Origin: DAHUYF01 sp963838385
Lineage (GTDB): Bacteria; Pseudomonadota; Alphaproteobacteria; ATCC43930; CGMCC-115725
Direction: 5' to 3'
Assembly (NCBI GenBank): GCA_963838385.1
Contig: CAWIRE010000003.1
Location: 310,001-374,000 of the forward strand
DNA length: 64,000 bases
In this document: piece after piece, positions 42,626-51,146 of the stretch
How the letters are laid out: the number at the start of each line of letters is the position of its first letter
Position numbering within the stretch: the stretch's first letter is position 1
Position numbers and translations under genes: made by a program
The notes under the pieces: generated by a model
Databases searched by the model: none
What the model was told of the DNA's origin: nothing
The model's input: the letters and a program-made list of their open reading frames with translations, nothing else

Positions 42626-43147
42626 GTGCTGATGGGCGTGATCACGGGCGCGCATGGCGTGCGCGGGGCGGTCAGGGTGAAGAGCTTCACCGCCGACCCC
42701 GCGTCGATCGTCGCCTATGGCCCGCTCGAGGACGAGGAGGGCGCGCGGCGCCTCGCGCTGACCCTCGACGGCACCGTGCGCGGCCTGCTCATCGCCCGCA
42801 TCCCGGGGATCGCCGACCGCGATGCGGCCGAGCGGCTCAAGGGCACGCGGCTCTACCTGCCGCGCGCCGCGCTGCCGCCGGCCGGCGAGGAGGAGTACTA
42901 CCACGCCGATCTCATCGGCCTGGCGGTGGCGCTCAAGGACGGCACGCCGTTCGGCCGGGTGCGCGCGGTGCATGATTTCGGCGCCGGCGACAGCCTCGAG
43001 ATCGAGCAGCCTGACGGCGCGGTGGTGCTGGTGCCTTTCACCGAAGCGGCGGTGCCGGTGGTCGACCTCGCTGCCGGCCGCCTGGTCCTGGACCCGCCGG
43101 CGGGACTCTTCGACAACCGCCCCGCCGAGTCCGAGGAGGACGCATGA
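42626..43147 (+). CDS. rimM: 16S rRNA processing protein RimM
   Basis: About 173 residues. The N-terminal RimM domain (MGVITGAHGVRGAVRVKSF) and the PRC-barrel (EEEYYHADLIGLAVAL, GDSLEIEQPDG) are both present. It helps 30S maturation and binds S19. GTG 42626 is chosen because GGGAGA lies 7 nt before it; TTG 42608 and ATG 42632 are possible. It lies between rpsP and trmD, its standard place. Confidence 0.93.
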   Translation: MLMGVITGAHGVRGAVRVKSFTADPASIVAYGPLEDEEGARRLALTLDGTVRGLLIARIPGIADRDAAERLKGTRLYLPRAALPPAGEEEYYHADLIGLAVALKDGTPFGRVRAVHDFGAGDSLEIEQPDGAVVLVPFTEAAVPVVDLAAGRLVLDPPAGLFDNRPAESEEDA

Positions 43148-43195
43148 CCGGCGCGACGGCACGTCTCTGGCGGCATCGCCACCCGGTCTCGTCTT

Positions 43196-43262
43196 CCCCG
43201 CGAAAGCGGGGATCCAGGGGGAGCGATGAGCGACTGCTCCTGGGCCCCCGCTTTCGCGGGGG
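43196..43262. repeat. Dispersed palindrome, CCCCGCTTTCGCGGGG family, copy 2
   Basis: CCCCGCGAAAGCGGGG and CCCCGCTTTCGCGGGG halves with GATCCAGG and CCTGGGC inner flanks. It fills most of the 193-nt gap between rimM and trmD. Confidence 0.8.
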
Positions 43263-43340
43263 CGACGATCATGGACGTCTTCTCCGTGATCTCCGTGCCT
43301 CCGTGGTCCTCCTTTCTTCCGTGCCCGCCGGAGCCGCGTC

Positions 43341-44051
43341 ATGAGCGCGCCCTGGACCGCCGTCGCGTTGACCATCTTCCCGGAGATGTTTCCCGGGCCG
43401 CTCGGCCATTCGCTCGCCGGCAAGGGCCTGCGCGACGGGCTGTGGCGGCTGGAGACGGTGGACATCCGCGATTTTGCGCGCGATAAACACCGCTCGGTCG
43501 ACGACGCGCCCTTCGGCGGCGGTCCCGGCATGGTGATGCGCCCCGATATCGTCGACGCCGCGGTCGCGAGCGTGCCGGGCCCGGGGCCTCTGATCTATCT
43601 CTCGCCGCGCGGCCGGCCGCTCACCGAGGCGCGCGTGCGCGAGCTGGCGGCGGGCCCCGGCCTGCGTCTGCTCTGCGGCCGCTTCGAGGGCGTCGACGAG
43701 CGGGTCATCGAGGCGCGGGCGATGGAAGAGATCTGCCTCGGCGATTTCGTGCTGTCGGGGGGCGAGCCGGCGGCGATCCTGCTGATCGACGCCTGCGTGC
43801 GGCTGCTGCCGGGCGTGGTCGGCGATGCCGCGGCGCTGGAGGAAGAGAGTTTCGCGCGGGGATTGCTCGAATATCCCCAGTACACCCGGCCGCAGAACTG
43901 GCAGGGGCGCGCCGTCCCGGAGGTTCTGCTGTCGGGACATCACGAGGAGATCCGCCGCTGGCGCGAGGCGCAGGCGGAGGCGGCGACGCGCCAGCGTCGT
44001 CCGGATATGTGGGAACGCTATCTCGCCCGGCAGGGCCGCGCGGGATCATAG
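43341..44051 (+). CDS. trmD: tRNA (guanine-N1-)-methyltransferase TrmD
   Basis: 236-residue SPOUT methyltransferase that makes m1G37 in tRNA. FGGGPGMVMRPDI, LLCGRFEGVDERVIEA and ICLGDFVLSGGEPA (knot region binding SAM) are present, and the C-terminal LEYPQYTRP block is typical. It follows rimM and precedes rplS. Confidence 0.97.
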   Translation: MSAPWTAVALTIFPEMFPGPLGHSLAGKGLRDGLWRLETVDIRDFARDKHRSVDDAPFGGGPGMVMRPDIVDAAVASVPGPGPLIYLSPRGRPLTEARVRELAAGPGLRLLCGRFEGVDERVIEARAMEEICLGDFVLSGGEPAAILLIDACVRLLPGVVGDAAALEEESFARGLLEYPQYTRPQNWQGRAVPEVLLSGHHEEIRRWREAQAEAATRQRRPDMWERYLARQGRAGS

Positions 44052-44066
44052 GTCGGAGGTGGTGCC

Positions 44067-44522
44067 ATGAACGTTATGCAGACGCTCGAGCAGGAAGAGA
44101 TCAAGAAGGCGCTGGCCCGCCGGGCGGTGCCGGATTTCGCGCCGGGCGACACGGTCCGCGTCACGGTCGTGGTCGAGGACGACAAGCTGTCGGAGAAGGC
44201 CGAGAAGGCCCAGAAGGGCCAGAAGGACGAGAAGCCGCATCGCCGCACCCAGGCCTTCGAGGGGGTGTGCATCGCGCGCAAGAACTCGGGCATCAACTCG
44301 AGCTTCACCTTGCGCAAGATCTCGTATGGCGAGGGCGTGGAGCGCATCTTCCCGCTCTACTCGCCGCGCATCACCGCCATCGAGGTGGTGCGCCGCGGCT
44401 CGGTGCGCCGCGCCAAGCTCTATTATCTCCGCGGCCGCAAGGGCAAGGCGGCGCGCATCGCCGAGCGCGAGCGCGACACCGGCGAGGCGGCCCAGGCCGG
44501 CGCCGCCAAGGAAAAGGAATAG
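44067..44522 (+). CDS. rplS: 50S ribosomal protein L19 with Lys-rich insertion
   Basis: 151 residues. L19 core blocks: FAPGDTVRVTVVV, RTQAFEGVCIARKNSG, SFTLRKISYGEGVERIFPLY, YYLRGRKGKAARI. After the first strand there is an extra charged stretch of about 20 residues (SEKAEKAQKGQKDEKPHR), and the C terminus has an Ala/Glu tail, so the protein is longer than the usual 115-130 residues. It starts 15 nt behind trmD. Confidence 0.96.
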   Translation: MNVMQTLEQEEIKKALARRAVPDFAPGDTVRVTVVVEDDKLSEKAEKAQKGQKDEKPHRRTQAFEGVCIARKNSGINSSFTLRKISYGEGVERIFPLYSPRITAIEVVRRGSVRRAKLYYLRGRKGKAARIAERERDTGEAAQAGAAKEKE

Positions 44523-44560
44523 CCCCCGCGGCGGCGGGATAGAGGGCAGGAGAGAGGACG

Positions 44561-45967
44561 ATGGCAGGACCGCGCACGCTTTTCGACAAGATCTGGGACG
44601 CCCATGTGGTGGATCGTCAGCCGGACGGCACCTGCCTTCTCTACATCGACCGGCATCTCGTGCATGAGGTGACGAGCCCGCAGGCCTTCGAGGGGCTGCG
44701 CGCCGGCGGCCGCAAGGTGCGGCGCCCCGAGCTCACCGTCGCCGTCGCCGACCACAACGTGCCGACCACCGACCGCTCGCGCGGCATCGCCGAGCCCGAG
44801 AGCCGTCTCCAGGTCGAGACGCTGGAGCGCAACGTGCGGGAATTCGGCGTGCCCTATTTCGCCATCGACGACATACGCCAGGGCATCGTCCACATCATCG
44901 GCCCCGAGCAGGGCATGTCGCAGCCGGGCATGACCATCGTCTGCGGCGACAGCCATACCGCGACGCACGGCGCCTTCGGCGCGCTCGCCTTCGGCATCGG
45001 CACCTCCGAGGTCGAGCACGTGCTGGCGACGCAGACGCTGATCCAGCAGCCGGCCAGGAACATGCGCATCACGCTGGAGGGCGATCTCGGCTTCGGCGTC
45101 GGCGCCAAGGATCTCGTGCTCGCCATCATCGGCAGGATCGGCACCGCCGGCGGTACCGGCCATGTCATCGAATATGCCGGCAGCGCCATCCGCAAGCTCT
45201 CGATGGAAGGGCGGATGACCGTCTGCAACATGACCATCGAGGCCGGCGCGCGCGCCGGGCTGATCGCGCCCGACGAGACCACCTTCGAGTATCTGAAGGG
45301 CCGGCCGCACGCGCCCAAGGGCGCCGCCTGGGAGCAGGCGTTGGCGTTCTGGCGCACGCTGCCGTCGGATGCCGGCGCGCGTTACGACACCGAGGTGGCA
45401 CTCGCCGCCGGCGATGTCGCGCCGCAGGTCACCTGGGGCACCAGCCCGCAGGACGTGCTGCCGATCACCGGGCGCGTGCCCGACCCCGCCGATGTCGCGG
45501 ATGCGGCCCGTCGCGCCGCGATGGAGCGCTCGCTCGAGTATATGGGGCTGACCCCGGGGACGCGCCTCGTCGAGGTGCCGGTGCAGCGCGTCTTCATCGG
45601 CTCCTGCACCAATGGCCGCATCGAGGATCTGCGCGCCGCGGCAGCGGTCGCCAAGGGCCGCACGGTGGCGGCCGGCGTCAACGCCATGGTGGTGCCGGGA
45701 TCGGGCCTGGTGAAGCACCAGGCGGAGGAGGAAGGGCTCGACCGCGTCTTCCTCGAGGCGGGCTTCGAATGGCGCGAGCCCGGCTGCTCGATGTGCCTCG
45801 CCATGAACCCGGACAAGCTCGAGCCGGGCGAGCGCTGCGCCTCGACCTCGAACCGCAATTTCGAGGGCCGCCAGGGCCGCGGCGGCCGCACCCATCTCGT
45901 GAGCCCCGCCATGGCCGCCGCCGCCGCCGTCACCGGCCACCTCGCCGACGTGCGGGACTTGGGCTAG
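44561..45967 (+). CDS. leuC: 3-isopropylmalate dehydratase large subunit LeuC
   Basis: 468 residues, aconitase family. It isomerises 2- to 3-isopropylmalate in leucine synthesis with LeuD. Cluster cysteines lie in VCGDSHTATHG-flanked regions, FIGSCTNGR and PGCSMCLAMNPDK. The C-terminal STSNRNFEGRQG is typical. leuD follows after a 427-nt gap filled with repeats, an unusually large separation. Confidence 0.97.
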   Translation: MAGPRTLFDKIWDAHVVDRQPDGTCLLYIDRHLVHEVTSPQAFEGLRAGGRKVRRPELTVAVADHNVPTTDRSRGIAEPESRLQVETLERNVREFGVPYFAIDDIRQGIVHIIGPEQGMSQPGMTIVCGDSHTATHGAFGALAFGIGTSEVEHVLATQTLIQQPARNMRITLEGDLGFGVGAKDLVLAIIGRIGTAGGTGHVIEYAGSAIRKLSMEGRMTVCNMTIEAGARAGLIAPDETTFEYLKGRPHAPKGAAWEQALAFWRTLPSDAGARYDTEVALAAGDVAPQVTWGTSPQDVLPITGRVPDPADVADAARRAAMERSLEYMGLTPGTRLVEVPVQRVFIGSCTNGRIEDLRAAAAVAKGRTVAAGVNAMVVPGSGLVKHQAEEEGLDRVFLEAGFEWREPGCSMCLAMNPDKLEPGERCASTSNRNFEGRQGRGGRTHLVSPAMAAAAAVTGHLADVRDLG

Positions 45968-46030
45968 ACGCGCAGCGTCTATCCGGCGGGCGCCAGCGGT
46001 TGCTCTTGCAACCGCGAAAGCCCGCACCGC
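45966..46030 (+). repeat. Two-hairpin element, copy 4 (+)
   Basis: Hairpin 1 is AGACGC / GCGTCT with loop GCA; the TAG stop of leuC overlaps its first stem. Hairpin 2 is GGCGGGCGCCAGC, GCGGTTGC, TCTT, GCAACCGC, AAAGCCCGC. Confidence 0.82.
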
Positions 46031-46394
46031 GCGGACGAGCCTCCTGGCGCAACCCGCTGCGTCGCTGGTCAGCTGCCCTCGACCGGAAATCTTCTCCTCT
46101 CCGCCCCTGGGGGCGGAGAGGCCGGGTGAGGTGGGGGGCACGACGCTCCGGCGCCGATAGCGCACACCCACCTCATCCTAAATCCTTCTCCGCCCTGAAG
46201 GGCGGAGAAGGACTTGCCTTTGCGGGAGCGCTCCCGCCGAAACGATCGCGCGTCCTCGGCGTTTCCTGCCGGTAGGCGGGAGGGTCATGCCGCGCGCCTG
46301 ATCGATCTGCAGGCGGGACCCTGCCGGCTTGCGCGCCAGCACGGGTTTCGCTAATCCTTTCGCCGCAATTTTCGCGCGAAACGGGATCGCAGCC
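46031..46394. other. leuC-leuD gap, repeats only
   Basis: No gene is seen. After the two-hairpin element the gap holds two palindromes of the C-rich/G-rich family: CTCTCCGCCCC / GGGGCGGAGAG with TGAGGTGGGG behind it (about 46096-46137), and TCCTTCTCCGCCC / GGGCGGAGAAGGA (about 46188-46214), preceded by CCCACCTCA. The last 100 nt, near the Shine-Dalgarno region of leuD, look ordinary. Confidence 0.6.
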
Positions 46395-47006
46395 ATGGAC
46401 AAATTCACCACGCTCGACGGCATCGCCGCGCCGCTGCCGATGATCAATGTCGACACCGACAAGATCATCCCCAAGCAGCATCTGAAGACGATCAAGCGCA
46501 GCGGCCTCGGCAAGGTGCTGTTCGACGAGCTGCGCTATCGCGAGGACGGGTCGGAGAATCCCGACTTCATCCTCAACAAGCCCGCCTACCGCAAGGCCAA
46601 GGTGCTGGTCGCCGGCGAGAATTTCGGCTGCGGCAGCTCGCGCGAGCACGCGCCCTGGGCGCTGCTCGATTTCGGCATCCGCTGCGTCATCGCCGCGAGC
46701 TTCGCCGACATCTTCTACAACAACTGCTTCAAGAACGGCATCCTGCCGATCAAGCTGCCGCAGGAGATCGTCGATCAGCTGATGGACGATGCGCGCAAGG
46801 GCGCCAATGCGCGGCTCACCGTCGACCTGGAGCAGCAGACCATCACCCGGCCCGATGGCGGCGTGGTGCATTTCGACATCGACCCCTTCCGCAAGCACTG
46901 CCTGCTGAACGGGCTCGACGATGTCGGCCTCACGCTGCAGAAGGCGCCGTCGATATCCTCCTTCGAGGAGAAGAACAAGCTGAGCCAGCCCTGGCTCTGG
47001 TCCTGA
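46395..47006 (+). CDS. leuD: 3-isopropylmalate dehydratase small subunit LeuD
   Basis: 203 residues. The swivel domain signature ENFGCGSSREHAPWAL is present, and MDKFTTLDGIAAPLPMINVDTDKIIPKQHL is the normal start. ATG 46395 is chosen over an upstream in-frame ATG at 46329 on homology. It joins LeuC to form the isomerase. leuB follows after 25 nt. Confidence 0.96.
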   Translation: MDKFTTLDGIAAPLPMINVDTDKIIPKQHLKTIKRSGLGKVLFDELRYREDGSENPDFILNKPAYRKAKVLVAGENFGCGSSREHAPWALLDFGIRCVIAASFADIFYNNCFKNGILPIKLPQEIVDQLMDDARKGANARLTVDLEQQTITRPDGGVVHFDIDPFRKHCLLNGLDDVGLTLQKAPSISSFEEKNKLSQPWLWS

Positions 47007-47031
47007 GCCGCACGCGGGAGATTGGCTGGTC

Positions 47032-48141
47032 ATGGCGTCCAACAAGAAGCTTCTGGTGCTGCCCGGCGACGGCATCGGCCCCGAGGTGATGCGGCAGGTC
47101 TATCGCGTCGCCGACTGGTTCGAGCGCCGGCGCATCGTCAGCTTCGATCTCAACGAGGATCTCGTCGGCGGCGCCGCCTATGACGCGCATGGCACGCCGC
47201 TCGCCGAGAGCACGCTCGCGGCGGCGATGGCGGCCGATGCGGTGCTGTTCGGCGCGGTCGGCGGCCCAAAATGGGATTCGCTGCCGTTCTCGGCCAAGCC
47301 CGAGCGCGGCCTGCTGCGCCTGCGCAAGGAGCTGGGGCTTTTCGCCAATCTCCGGCCGGCGATGGTGTTCGAGCCGCTGATCGGCGCCTCGACCTTGCGC
47401 CCGGAGGTGATCCGCGACCTCGACCTCATGATCGTGCGCGAGCTCACCGGCGGCGTCTATTTCGGCGAGCCGCGCGGCATCGAGACGCTGCCCGACGGCA
47501 CGCGCCGCGGCGTCAACACCCAGGTCTACACCACGCCCGAGATCGTCCGCGTCGGCCGCGTCGCCTTCGAGCTCGCGCGCAAGCGTCGCGGCCGCGTCAC
47601 CTCGGTGGAGAAATCCAACGTGATGGAATCGGGCCTGCTGTGGCGCGAGGAGATCCAGAAGCTGCGCGACGCCGAGTACAAGGATGTCGAGCTCGCGCAC
47701 ATGTACGCCGACAACTGCGCCATGCAGCTGGTGCGCAATCCCAAGCAGTTCGACGTCATCGTCACCGACAACCTCTTCGGCGACCTGCTGTCGGATTGCG
47801 CGGCGATGCTGACGGGCTCGCTCGGCATGCTGCCCTCCGCCTCGCTCGGCGCCGCCGACGCCAGCGGCCGCCACAAGGCGCTCTACGAGCCCGTCCATGG
47901 CAGCGCGCCCGACATCACCGGCAAGGACATGGCGAACCCGCTCGCCTGCGTGCTCTCCTTCGCCATGATGCTGCGCTATTCCTTCGACCTCGCCGAGGAG
48001 GCGGCGCTGCTCGAGAGCGCGGTGCTCAACACGCTGAAAGGCGGCGTGCGCACCAGCGACATCATGCAGAGCGGCACCGCCCGCGTCTCGACCACGGTCA
48101 TGGGCGACACCCTGCTCAGGGAATTGGACAAACTGGCGTAA
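47032..48141 (+). CDS. leuB: 3-isopropylmalate dehydrogenase LeuB
   Basis: 369-residue NAD-dependent decarboxylating dehydrogenase, third step of leucine synthesis. GDGIGPEVMRQV, RELTGGVYFGEPRG, EKSNVMESGLLWRE, YADNCAMQLV and EPVHGSAPDITGKDMANP are all present. It is last in the leuCDB run, and a two-hairpin element follows its TAA. Confidence 0.97.
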   Translation: MASNKKLLVLPGDGIGPEVMRQVYRVADWFERRRIVSFDLNEDLVGGAAYDAHGTPLAESTLAAAMAADAVLFGAVGGPKWDSLPFSAKPERGLLRLRKELGLFANLRPAMVFEPLIGASTLRPEVIRDLDLMIVRELTGGVYFGEPRGIETLPDGTRRGVNTQVYTTPEIVRVGRVAFELARKRRGRVTSVEKSNVMESGLLWREEIQKLRDAEYKDVELAHMYADNCAMQLVRNPKQFDVIVTDNLFGDLLSDCAAMLTGSLGMLPSASLGAADASGRHKALYEPVHGSAPDITGKDMANPLACVLSFAMMLRYSFDLAEEAALLESAVLNTLKGGVRTSDIMQSGTARVSTTVMGDTLLRELDKLA

Positions 48142-48148
48142 GGCTGGC

Positions 48149-48215
48149 GCGACGCGCAGCGTCGTCGCCCGCGGGCGCCAGCGGTTGCTCTTGCAACCGC
48201 GAAAGCCCGCACCGC
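48149..48215 (+). repeat. Two-hairpin element, copy 5 (+)
   Basis: Hairpin 1 is CGACGC / GCGTCG, loop GCA (48150-48164). Hairpin 2 is GCGGGCGCCAGC, GCGGTTGC, TCTT, GCAACCGC, AAAGCCCGC. It begins 8 nt behind the leuB stop. Confidence 0.82.
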
Positions 48216-48286
48216 GCCGGTGATTCTCCATAATCCCGCGAGCCCGGTCTCGCTCGAAAATGTGGTGAAAACTCTTGCGCGCCGGC

Positions 48287-49123
48287 TCACCCCGCCGCCG
48301 GCTGCTCCGCCATCGCCGCGGCCTGCGCGCGATGGATCGGCGGCGCCATCTGCGCGTCGAAGATGCGCTCGCGGTTGAGCCAGCGGTCGATCAGCGTGGG
48401 GTCATCGAGGAAGGCGGCCACCGCCTGGGTCAGCTCGACGAGATCGTCCTGCAGCCCCATGTCGCGCAGGATGCCGCGCAGCCCCGCCTGGTCGCCGAGG
48501 ATGAAGTATTGCGCGAACAGGAACAGCTCGATCGGCGTCTCCGGCTCGCCCTTCAGCGCCGCCTCGTGCGCGGCGCGGCATTGCTCGGCCTTGCCCGCCA
48601 TCATCGCCCGGCACATCAGCGGCCGGCTGTCATAGACCGAGCAGCGGTTGTCGGCGCCGAGCAGCGCGCAGGGCGTGCCGCTGCGGCGGTGGTCGCGCTC
48701 GCTCATGTCGCGGAAGCGGGCGGCATTCGCCAGGATCCTGGCGCGGCGGGGATCGTCGAGATCGGTGAGCTGGAGCGCGACCAGGATCGCCTCGGGGATC
48801 GTCGCCTCGACGCTCTGATAGCAGCACCAGGCGCAGCCGCTCTTGCAGCCGAGCTCGGTGCCGCTGCCGGCCACCTCGTCGATGGTCTGCTGCGCCCGCC
48901 CGAACACCAGCAGCTTGGTCAGCGCCAGGATGGTGCGCAGCGTGCCGCCGGGATCGGCGGCGATCTCGCGCGCCGCCATCACGACGCCGGCGCCGCGGGT
49001 GATGCCGGCCGAGCGCGCCACCGCGGCGCGGAGATCGGGATCGACCGGCAGCGGCATGCCGACGGGCAGGCGGACGCCGATATCGTCGATGGCGCGGAAC
49101 GGCGTCTGGTCGGGTTGGTCCAT
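48287..49123 (-). CDS. YkgJ-family cysteine cluster protein
   Basis: 278 residues from ATG 49123. The metal-binding Cys pattern of the YkgJ/zinc-iron-chelating family is CKSGCAWCCYQS, then PCALLGADNRCSVYDSRPLMCR. The N-terminal part (about 95 residues) is helical. Such proteins are thought to bind an Fe-S cluster or zinc; no reaction is known. A GTG/ATG upstream at 49252 would overlap the divergent gene's start and is not preferred. It is divergent from the next gene. Confidence 0.83.
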   Translation of the reverse strand: MDQPDQTPFRAIDDIGVRLPVGMPLPVDPDLRAAVARSAGITRGAGVVMAAREIAADPGGTLRTILALTKLLVFGRAQQTIDEVAGSGTELGCKSGCAWCCYQSVEATIPEAILVALQLTDLDDPRRARILANAARFRDMSERDHRRSGTPCALLGADNRCSVYDSRPLMCRAMMAGKAEQCRAAHEAALKGEPETPIELFLFAQYFILGDQAGLRGILRDMGLQDDLVELTQAVAAFLDDPTLIDRWLNRERIFDAQMAPPIHRAQAAAMAEQPAAG

Positions 49124-49241
49124 GGGGAAGCCCTGGTCTTGCGGTATGGCTTGGCGGAACCCTAAGGCGATTTGCCTTAAGAAGGGATTAACCAAGAATT
49201 GTGCCCCGCGGGGCTTGCCTCCTCCGCCCGGCGATGCTCCG

Positions 49242-50258
49242 ATGGCGGCCATGGAAGCGGGCTACGCCGCCATCGCGCGGCTCTATCACGGCTGGGTCAC
49301 CGGCCTCATCCTGACGGTGGTGACGCAGCGGAGCGCCGCGGCGGCCGCCGAGCTGGTGTTCCGCCTGTTCCGCCGCCAGCAGCGCGAGAAGTTCCTGCCC
49401 GGCCTCGCCAAGCTCGGCCTCCAGGGGCTGCCCGACGCCGTCGCCTCGGCGCGCTACCACTACCTCTCCAACCGCATCGGCGGGGTGCGCGTCGAATATG
49501 TCGAGGAGAGCCCGCGCAAGGCCTGGATCCGCTACCCGGCGCCGCGCTGGATGTGGGAGGGCACGGCGATCTGCGCCGTGCCGAGCACAGTGTCGCGGGC
49601 GATGCTGCGCGGCTGGCACGCCGAGAACGGGCCGGCGCTGGGCAATCCGCGGCTGGGCTTCGTCTGCACCAAGCAGACGGTCGACGAGCAGGACGCGCTC
49701 GAGGGTTATTTCTGCGAGTACGACCGCGCGCTCACGCCCGAGGAGCGGCTGCGCTTCGCGCCCGAGGAGGCGGCGCCGCTCTTCGATCCCGCGGCGGCGC
49801 CGCGCCTGCCCGAGGGCGAATGGTCGCTCGAGCGCCTCGCCAAGGCGCGGCGCAACTACGCCATCGAATATGTCCGCAGCGCGCTGCCCGAGCTCTACGG
49901 CCTCTTCGGCGCGGCCGAGGCCGACGCGCTGGCCGGCCGCGCCGCCTATCTCGTCGGCCTGCAATTCGGCGAGGACGCGAAGGCGCTGCTCGGCCTCGAC
50001 CAGACCGGCGCCGCGGGCTTTGCCGAGCTCTTCCGCCGGCTGGCCGCGGCGCAAGGTGCCGAGGTCGCGGTCGCGCGCGACGGCGCGGCCTGGCTCCTGC
50101 GCCAGCGCTCCTTTCCCCTGTTGCCGCCCGGCGCCGACGGCTTCGCCGCCTGGAACCGCCTCTGGCAAGGCTGCCTCGCCACCCACGACCGCAGCCTGCG
50201 CTGGGAGCTGCGCTCCCGCAGCGACGCCGAGGTCGTCTGGCGCCTGGCGCCGGCCTGA
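49242..50258 (+). CDS. Conserved protein of unknown function
   Basis: 338 residues, no signal peptide or membrane segment. Notable blocks are RWMWEGTAICAVPSTVSRAM, GWHAENGPALGNPRLGFVC, TKQTVDEQDALEGYFCEYD and SLERLAKARRNYAIEYVRSA. The middle, with a conserved-looking HAENGPALGNPRLGFV and FCEYD, faintly recalls the L-2-amino-thiazoline-4-carboxylic acid hydrolase-like fold, but I cannot support that assignment. The start is ATG 49242, close behind the divergent YkgJ-family gene; ATG 49251 is also possible. Confidence 0.78.
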   Translation: MAAMEAGYAAIARLYHGWVTGLILTVVTQRSAAAAAELVFRLFRRQQREKFLPGLAKLGLQGLPDAVASARYHYLSNRIGGVRVEYVEESPRKAWIRYPAPRWMWEGTAICAVPSTVSRAMLRGWHAENGPALGNPRLGFVCTKQTVDEQDALEGYFCEYDRALTPEERLRFAPEEAAPLFDPAAAPRLPEGEWSLERLAKARRNYAIEYVRSALPELYGLFGAAEADALAGRAAYLVGLQFGEDAKALLGLDQTGAAGFAELFRRLAAAQGAEVAVARDGAAWLLRQRSFPLLPPGADGFAAWNRLWQGCLATHDRSLRWELRSRSDAEVVWRLAPA

Positions 50259-50289
50259 CGTGTCATCGCCTTGTGAACTAACCTCGCCG

Positions 50290-50356
50290 CCCCCGCGAAA
50301 GCGGGGGCCCAGGAGCGACCGCGCGTCGCTTGCTCTGGGTCCCCGCTTTCGCGGGG
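50290..50356. repeat. Dispersed palindrome, CCCCGCTTTCGCGGGG family, copy 3
   Basis: CCCCCGCGAAAGCGGGGG and CCCCGCTTTCGCGGGG halves around GCCCAGGAGCGA and TGCTCTGGGT. It lies 50 nt before the queC start. Confidence 0.8.
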
Positions 50357-50405
50357 AAAACGGGAGCAATGTTTCGATCGTTGCGGCAAACCCACGGAGC
50401 CCCCG

Positions 50406-51092
50406 ATGACCGACGGCGCTCTCGTCCTCTTCTCGGGCGGCCAGGATTCCACCACCTGCCTCGCCTGGGCGCTGGAGCGCTTCGCCACGGTGGAGACGGT
50501 GGGCTTCGACTACCGCCAGCGTCACGCCGTCGAGCTCGCCTGCCGCGGGCCGATCCGGGCGGCGCTCGGCGCGATGAAGCCCGAATGGGCCGACCGGCTC
50601 GGCGCCGATCACCTGCTCGATCTCGGCCTGCTCGGCCAGGTCAGCGACACCGCGCTCACCTCGGATGCCGAGATCAGGATGACGGAGGCGGGACTGCCTT
50701 CCACCTTCGTGCCGGGCCGGAACATCCTGTTCTTCACGCTCGCCGCCGCGCTCGCCTATCGTCGCGGCCTGCGCCACATCGTCGGCGGCATGTGCGAGAC
50801 CGATTATTCCGGCTATCCCGATTGCCGCGACGACACCATCAAGGCGCTGCAGGCGGCGCTCAATCTCGGCATGGCGAGCCGCTTCGTCCTGCACACGCCC
50901 TTGATGTGGATCGACAAGGCGGGCACCTGGAAGCTCGCCGACGAGCTCGGCGGCGCCGCGCTTCGCGCCCTCATCCGCGACGAGACCCATAGCTGCTATC
51001 TCGGCGACCGGACCCATCTCCACGATTGGGGCTATGGCTGCGGCACCTGTCCCGCCTGCGAGCTGCGCGCCCGCGGGTACAGCGCGACGTGA
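50406..51092 (+). CDS. queC: 7-cyano-7-deazaguanine synthase QueC
   Basis: 228 residues. It makes preQ0 from 7-carboxy-7-deazaguanine with ATP and ammonia, on the queuosine path. The PP-loop reads LFSGGQDSTTCLAWAL, the substrate region GMCETDYSGYPDCRDDTI, and the C-terminal zinc site has CYLGD, then CGTCPACELR. The TGA stop lies inside the loop of hairpin 1 of a two-hairpin element. Confidence 0.96.
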   Translation: MTDGALVLFSGGQDSTTCLAWALERFATVETVGFDYRQRHAVELACRGPIRAALGAMKPEWADRLGADHLLDLGLLGQVSDTALTSDAEIRMTEAGLPSTFVPGRNILFFTLAAALAYRRGLRHIVGGMCETDYSGYPDCRDDTIKALQAALNLGMASRFVLHTPLMWIDKAGTWKLADELGGAALRALIRDETHSCYLGDRTHLHDWGYGCGTCPACELRARGYSAT

Positions 51093-51146
51093 AACGTCGT
51101 CGCTGGCGGGCGACAGCAGTTGCCCTTGCAACTGCGAGAGCCCTCG
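51084..51146 (+). repeat. Two-hairpin element, copy 6 (+)
   Basis: Hairpin 1 is CGACGT / ACGTCG with loop GAA (51085-51099); the queC stop TGA straddles stem and loop. Hairpin 2 is GGCGGGCGACAGC, GCAGTTGC, CCTT, GCAACTGC, GAGAGCCCTC. Relative to copies 4 and 5 one G-C pair has become A-T on both sides. Confidence 0.8.

Noticed and set aside
50260..50405. preQ1 riboswitch before queC
   Set aside because: The leader is filled with a dispersed palindrome, and no preQ1 aptamer core was recognised.
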